From Chrysophaeum taylorii (Eukaryota; Sar; Pelagophyceae; Pelagomonadales; Pelagomonadaceae): DNA of 30,010 bases. The notes under the pieces are model-generated. The model was given only the letters and a program-made list of their open reading frames with translations. It had not been told where the DNA came from and made no database searches. Below are positions 25,574-30,010 of this stretch, one piece after another. Each line of letters begins with the position of its first letter. Positions within the stretch are counted from its first letter, which is position 1. The translations under genes and the position numbers were made by a program. The stretch spans positions 1 to 30,010 of the forward strand of contig JAQMWT010000494.1 in NCBI GenBank assembly GCA_029834535.1, written 5' to 3'.

Positions 25574-27811
25574 AACTAAACTAACTAACTTCGGACCTCT
25601 CTCCCGGGCATGGGAGCCAGGCTGGGCCGGTAGTAGCCGGTCCAGGATCACAGAGCAAAAAGTCACACAGTTGGGGTAGAAGGTTGGCGGATGCGGACCG
25701 CCACTGCGCGGTCTTGTGCGAGGTCGTGCCATTGAAGGGGGATGTTTCCGGAGTGCCTTGGCGAGCGACCTCCTGTACGTCATCTGCGGAGCCCCCGGTG
25801 GGCGCTTGAGCGGACCCAAGACGAGAGCGTCTTGCGAGGGAGTCGGGAGAAGGGCACGGGCGACGTGACCGGCCCAGCGGAGCTGGCGGCGCGTGACGTA
25901 GACGTCGATGACTGAGGCCGAGGCGCGCCGCAGGATCTCCGTTGAGATGTGGTGGGACCAGGTGTGTTTCCGGGTCACACGACACATGACGCGGGCGCAC
26001 TGCGCGTGGAACCGCAGCCGGCGGAACAGGACCTCGGTGAGGCACCACGATTCCGCACCGTGAAGGAGGATCCAGGACGAGCGAGACATAGACGAGCGCT
26101 GGCGCGAGCAGAGACGGGGACTTCGAGGCGAAGATCTCGCAAGGCACCGAAGGCCTGAGACGTTTGATCCGCGCGTCGACGTTCGAGTCGTCGCGGCAGT
26201 CGCGCGAAAGGACCGAGCCGAGGTATTTAAACTGGTCGACCGGTATGAAGCGGCCGCGCCCGAGCTCGATGTCCGAGAGGTTCGTGTCGTCGAACGACTT
26301 TGGGTCGCCGTACAGGTGTGCCGGGCGAGCGACGAACAGCATCTCCGTTTTGGACGCCGCTGTGTGTCGGTGCCGCAATGCACCTCCATGCCCCAGGCGT
26401 CGCAGTGTCGATGAGGCGCAGTCTCGCTGGCGGCGATGTGGCGGCCCAGAAGAGAAAGGCAACGTCGTCGGCGTACGCCGATTCATCGAAGGGAGACTCG
26501 TCGCCGCGAGCGGACCAACCGGTTCGTCATCTGAAAGTCTTTCCGCGTACGGTAGACACATGGGGTGCGGCCATGGCGTCGTCGAAACGACGTCGTCAGT
26601 GCCGCCATGAACAGCACGAACAGGACGGGGCCCAGGACGTCGCCCTGCTTGACGCCGATGATCGAGTCAACCGAGGCGACGACACCGCTGACCGAGAAGT
26701 GGACCTGATTCGGTGGAGGCCCCGATGACTGCGACGAGCCGGCGGGAGCCGAACTTCAGGAGCACCTCCCAGAGAAGTCAGGGACGCGGTCGAACGCCTT
26801 AACGAAATCGATGAACAGTACCCACGAGACCTGACCGTGCCACGCCGCTTCTTCAGCGCTAGCTTGAGCGAGAAGGTGGCGTCGGACGTACCGCGCTCGG
26901 GTCGAAAGCCACATTGACTCGTGATCGAGGGCCTCGCAGATGACGTTGAGTCGCGCACGGACGATGTTCGAAACGATCTTCTGCGCGACCTCGAGCATCA
27001 TGATTCCGCGGTAGTTGCCCGGCAGGGAGAGGTCCCCTTCTTGGGATCCCGAGGAGGCCCTACGTCCCATCGGCCGGCTGACTTCAGATTCCAGAACTCG
27101 AGGACTACACGCCCAACAGCGAGAGCGTCGGTGGCGAGCGCCTTCAGACCGCGCGCAGGCCCGATTCGCCGGGCGCGTGCAGTTCAGCTGACCAACGGCC
27201 CGTTTTATCGGCTCCTGCGTCGGTGGTTCCCCGAGTTCCGGACGGATCGGCAACTGGTCAACGTCGTTGATCACGGTGGGTCGTAGCGAGGTGTGTCGAC
27301 TGTAGAGTTGCCAGTGCGCCTTGAACACGTAGGCGTTCTCATGTGGCGACGAGCACCTGCTACCGTCGGCCTCGTCATCTGCACCTGCCTAGCCAATGTG
27401 GTCTTCGTGAGACCGCGTGGGGCCGTTCGACCGTATTCCAGTATTTCGAGGTGCCGCCGAGCGACTCGCTTCCCGCGTTTGAGTCCGGCACACAGACGAG
27501 TAATCCATCGCTCTTCGCCCGTTACGGCCCGCGAGCCGCGACTTGATCGCCCGAAGGTCGTCGAGATCGTGGACGCCGAGCGAAGACGGCGCCGGGCACC
27601 GAGTAGAGCACAAACGCGTGGAGGGAGTTGCGTCGCTCGATCAGAGGCTGGCTTCCGCCGCGTCCTCAAACCATCCGGGTCGAGGCGTCGGTCTTCGGCA
27701 GTAAGGCGTCAGAGGCCGAGGCCGCCGCCCGCGCAAGGCGGGAGTACGGCGAGGACGGCGAGCCCTGGTCGGCGTCGGCCTGGTCGGCGTCGGGTATCTC
27801 GTCCGTGGCGT
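25574..27811 (-). mobile_element. Non-LTR retrotransposon (LINE), 5'-truncated, about 2.24 kb
   Basis: It is flanked by a perfect 13-bp duplication CACCCGGAATGCT (25561-25573 and 27812-27824). The minus-strand 3' end reads CCTGGCTCCCATGCCCGGGAGAG...CCGAAGTTAGTTAGTTTAGTTAG, the same core and GTTA tail as the SINE copies. It encodes a LINE-type RT in several frames and starts within the region upstream of RT, so the endonuclease is missing. It is inserted in the gag-like ORF of element E. Confidence 0.95.
25581..27669 (-). pseudogene. LINE reverse transcriptase ORF (multiple frameshifts)
   Basis: RT motifs appear in order on the minus strand. NYRGIMMLEVAQKIVSNIV is followed by QCGFRPERGTSDATFSL and motif A (LFIDFVKAFDRVP, near 26785-26820). 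The B region reads GVKQGDVLGPVLFVLFMAAL (near 26600-26656) and motif C is YADDVAFLF (near 26450-26475). FKYLGSVLSRDCRDDSN comes next, then the C-terminal block LVLDP..., WCLTEVLFRRLRFHAQC and RRQLRWAGHVARA, typical of LINE-encoded RTs. These lie in at least three different frames, so the copy is dead. No endonuclease domain is present. Confidence 0.92.
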
Positions 27812-28015
27812 CACCCGGAATGCTCCGGAATATAATCAAATCCTTTAACGGTTGATGCCCGTAATAGCCTTGAACGACTTTACTACCAAGAGTCGTACAA
27901 CCTTGCCCGTCCTGAATTAAATGAGGATGTTAAAAATGTCCTTACTTTATTAGATACCCGATTTCTGCAAAGAAATCTGCTGCCTCTTACCCTTATCCGT
28001 CCGTTGAGAACGTGA

Positions 28016-28280
28016 TCTCTTCCTTACCCTTCTTCTTCCTTTCTACACAATCAAATAGTCCTCTGATTTGTGCCCACGCTCATCATCATGGTCTAGCGCG
28101 TCCCGAGGTATGTAGCACTATACACTTTACCTTTCTCGTGTAGTTCTAGATGCCGCCTGTCGTGTTCTGAGGATATAGGGAACATACCTTTTCATTCCCC
28201 GAATTAAATACTTCCAGACGTTCACGATGAGACGGGATGGTTTCCCAGGTGACTTACCACTGCTTGCTAAATGCTCTGCA
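28016..28280 (+). repeat. Element F: LTR 3' part (5' edge not located)
   Basis: ATGCTCTGCA at 28271-28280 ends in CA directly before the primer-binding site. The upstream boundary with the truncated E gag lies somewhere near 28000. No coding content is supported. It does not resemble the E LTR closely. Confidence 0.45.
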
Positions 28281-28294
28281 GGTTATGGGCCCAG
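28281..28294 (+). promoter_or_regulatory. Primer-binding site of element F (half-tRNA, initiator Met)
   Basis: GGTTATGGGCCCAG is identical to 24883-24896 and directly follows the CA of the LTR end. Confidence 0.85.
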
Positions 28295-28796
28295 GCGGGT
28301 CCCTGAGAAACCATGTGTCAACATGCACGTAACCTATGGGTATTGGACTGTTACCGCGCCAGTCCAGCCTCGACATGTGACACGCTTGTCAATATATCGC
28401 CATTACCATTGGGCTGTATATAATATTTTTTTGCACACGTGATCGTGTAACCTTGTGTGCACCTGTTCATAGCATCGTATTGTCATGTCAATGTTGATGT
28501 GTGTAATTGGCTAACCTGTACTCTTGCACACATGTTATGGAATATTTTGGGTACGTCCACTCGTACATTCCATGGCAATGCACTTAACAAGCTCCTTGAG
28601 AGCACCAAAACTAACCAGCTGCCTGAGTGACTACGCTTAGCGACACTACTCTGGACTCACAGCTTGCACAGTCGTCAAATAGACACCTTCCATCGAAAAC
28701 GATGAGTGTACATAGACACCGATAGACAGACCCCCCTTAGAATGTCTAGACAGTGTCAACTGCGTGACTGAACCCACAGGTTCCCCGTCAACTGCT
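28295..28796 (+). other. Element F 5' leader
   Basis: About 500 bp lie between primer-binding site and the gag ATG at 28797. A minus-strand frame of 98 codons (28646-28942) overlaps it; see findings. No other structure was seen. Confidence 0.6.
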
Positions 28797-30010
28797 ATGG
28801 CAGAACACGCAGCACGAGCCGCACCCAAGGCGATCACAGGTGCGGATGTATTGAAGCTCCTGTAGTTGAGTTTCTCAACGACGGAAATCGATTTCAGCTT
28901 CAGAATCGCAAGGTATCCTTGCAAATCAAACACATTAAGCAATTATTACGGTCCAGTCATGCCGATGCTTTCCTCGAGTACGACTCGTACGAAGCATATA
29001 CTCGGTCATGCAAGGACTACGAGATCCTCCGGAATCAAATTCTCGATCGCGTTTTCCTGGAATGGAAGACCGATAGGGCTGCTGATCTCCGTTTAGCTGT
29101 TGATGAATTGCCCCTGAGTATCAGGAATGGCATTTCACCAAGGAAGCTTTCCCCACTTACCTGATGCAGAAGTAGCTCAGCTAACTACTGTCTGTTACGA
29201 CTATGAAGTCAAGGCATTACGTCCTGAAATCAATGCTCGTTTCTTAGAAGAGGAACGAATCTTAAATCGCGCGCACCCGAAGGCACTAGCTTTCGACACC
29301 CGTGTTCGTGCCCCTGTTACCATGTTTTCGTTAACTGCTGCTGACTGGCACACTTACCAGAACACGTACGCTACATTCTTGCATACTTTGATCTTGAAAG
29401 TGTTGGAAAACCGGCACTTGCGGCCTGGCCCGCCATCAATGAGGTATACAACAAAAGTTATTTACCCAACAAGGCTCGAGCTATTATGCTCATCGCCTTT
29501 AGTCACTACGAGTCTGTTACGACTACTGATGTGTCCTATTTGAAACAGCAATTTAACTCTGTTGTTTATAATCCTAACTGGTATGTCCATTTATCGAAGC
29601 TGTCCTAGCATTTAGGCAAATCTCTTACCAACTTAACCAGGAAGAGACTGACCTTCAATTCGACTTTGGCACTCTTTGTAGAAAAATCTATGAAGAGATA
29701 CATCGGCATTATGCCGATAATACCAGCAACAACCGTTACGATCGTGGTTGGGTAGATTGGTGTTATATGTACGAAACCCGATCTTCATCTCGACCTGTGC
29801 CAGAAGCTGAACGATTGTGTCACCCCACCAACCCTAGCTACATTTTAGAATACGCATTAGACCTTTACTATGTAGTATCAAATGGGTCGAACAGAAGACG
29901 CTTAGAACGCCCTGTTTCTTGGCAACCTATGTCGAAGGTTTATCATCTCAACCAAAGCCAAAGTTACTACTTACAAACACTGGACTCATCAGACAAAAGT
30001 CTGACTCAAA
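28797..30010 (+). pseudogene. Element F gag-like ORF (3' end beyond window, frameshifted)
   Basis: The start at ATG 28797 (MAEHAARAAPKAITGADVLK) matches the E start region (TISTTDIYK). The frame then shifts repeatedly: EFLNDGNRFQLQNRKVSLQI; EVAQLTTVCYDYEVKALRPE and FSLTAADWHTYQNTYATFL; AWPAINEVYNKSYLPNKARA and TTDVSYLKQQFNSVVYNPNW; and FIEAVLAFRQISYQLNQEET open to the window edge. At least four frameshifts lie within 0.8 kb. The product is long, polar and unrecognised, and the retroelement context suggests gag. The downstream pol would lie right of the window. Confidence 0.65.

Larger units (their letters stand above)
25370..28015 (+). pseudogene. Element E gag-like ORF, split by a LINE
   Basis: It starts MSKQKTISTTDIYKQEQILV and continues INAGLRFQD, KVSLLIETLRR and FDSYEAYTRNA to the LINE insertion at 25574. 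After the LINE (27825) a further open stretch (DARNSLERLYYQESYNLARP, LNEDVKNVLTLLDTRF) ends at TGA 28013-28015, with one frameshift needed. It is clearly homologous to the F ORF (KVSLQIKHIKQLL, YDSYEAYTRSC). No zinc knuckle is reached. The position after LTR, primer-binding site and leader makes it the gag of a copia-type element; the family is otherwise unrecognised. Confidence 0.7.

Noticed and set aside
25547..26610. Overlapping long ORFs on both strands of the LINE
   Set aside because: Only the minus-strand frames carry RT and C-terminal LINE motifs; the plus-strand ORFs are shadows of GC-rich coding DNA.

Overview
This window is eukaryotic, repeat-dominated DNA in which almost every recognisable reading frame belongs to a mobile element. 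The only clear host protein is a 5'-truncated geranylgeranyl reductase (ChlP), the enzyme that makes the phytyl chain of chlorophyll and tocopherol, so the organism is a photosynthetic eukaryote. A red or other alga with a retrotransposon-rich genome fits, but nothing here fixes the lineage. No bacterial operon, rRNA gene or complete tRNA gene was seen.

Layout. (1) 1-6703, plus strand: the 3' part of a decayed Ty3/gypsy retrotransposon (E1). It is interrupted by a SINE-like element (1487-1851), a miniature tandem LTR element of TRIM/SMART type (4848-5673) and a second SINE copy (5723-5995), and it ends in a putative 3' LTR (6368-6703). (2) 6704-9352: a hypothetical minus-strand frame, then a modular GC-rich repeat block (block 1) with a third SINE copy, then the orphan 3' end of an unknown gene. 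(3) 9353-12998: a second copy of the modular block (block 2) bracketed by a 36-bp exact direct repeat. It is itself split by a 2.5-kb insertion (9441-11983) that has TG...CA ends and a CGACC target duplication and combines the 3' part of a copia pol with the antisense ChlP fragment. (4) 13028-14329: a 1.3-kb DNA transposon with 16-bp terminal inverted repeats and TTA target duplications (PIF/Harbinger-like), lying inside a short open reading frame. (5) 14636-24309, minus strand: a second Ty3/gypsy element (E2), complete from LTR to LTR. It has about 99% identical 333-bp LTRs, a tRNA-type primer-binding site, gag, protease/linker, a tandemly duplicated RT palm, RNase H, integrase and a conserved extra C-terminal domain. 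Its pol is broken by frameshifts and a fourth SINE copy. (6) 24310-30010: a GACT/GAGTC minisatellite, then the starts of two copia-type elements (E and F), each with an LTR end, a half-tRNA (initiator Met) primer-binding site, a leader of about 0.5 kb and a related gag-like ORF. The gag of E is split by a 5'-truncated LINE (25574-27811).

How the parts relate. The LINE and the four SINE-like copies share the same 3' end (a CCTGGCTCC(C/T)ATG...GAGAGGT core followed by a GTTA-repeat tail), which suggests that this LINE family mobilises the SINE. The nested order can be read directly: E1, then SINE-1, TRIM and SINE-2; block 2, then the copia/ChlP insertion; block 1, then SINE-3 (block 2 preserves the empty site); E2, then SINE-4; E gag, then the LINE. 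The window is therefore a layered insertion record, with one host gene fragment carried inside a retroelement-like unit.
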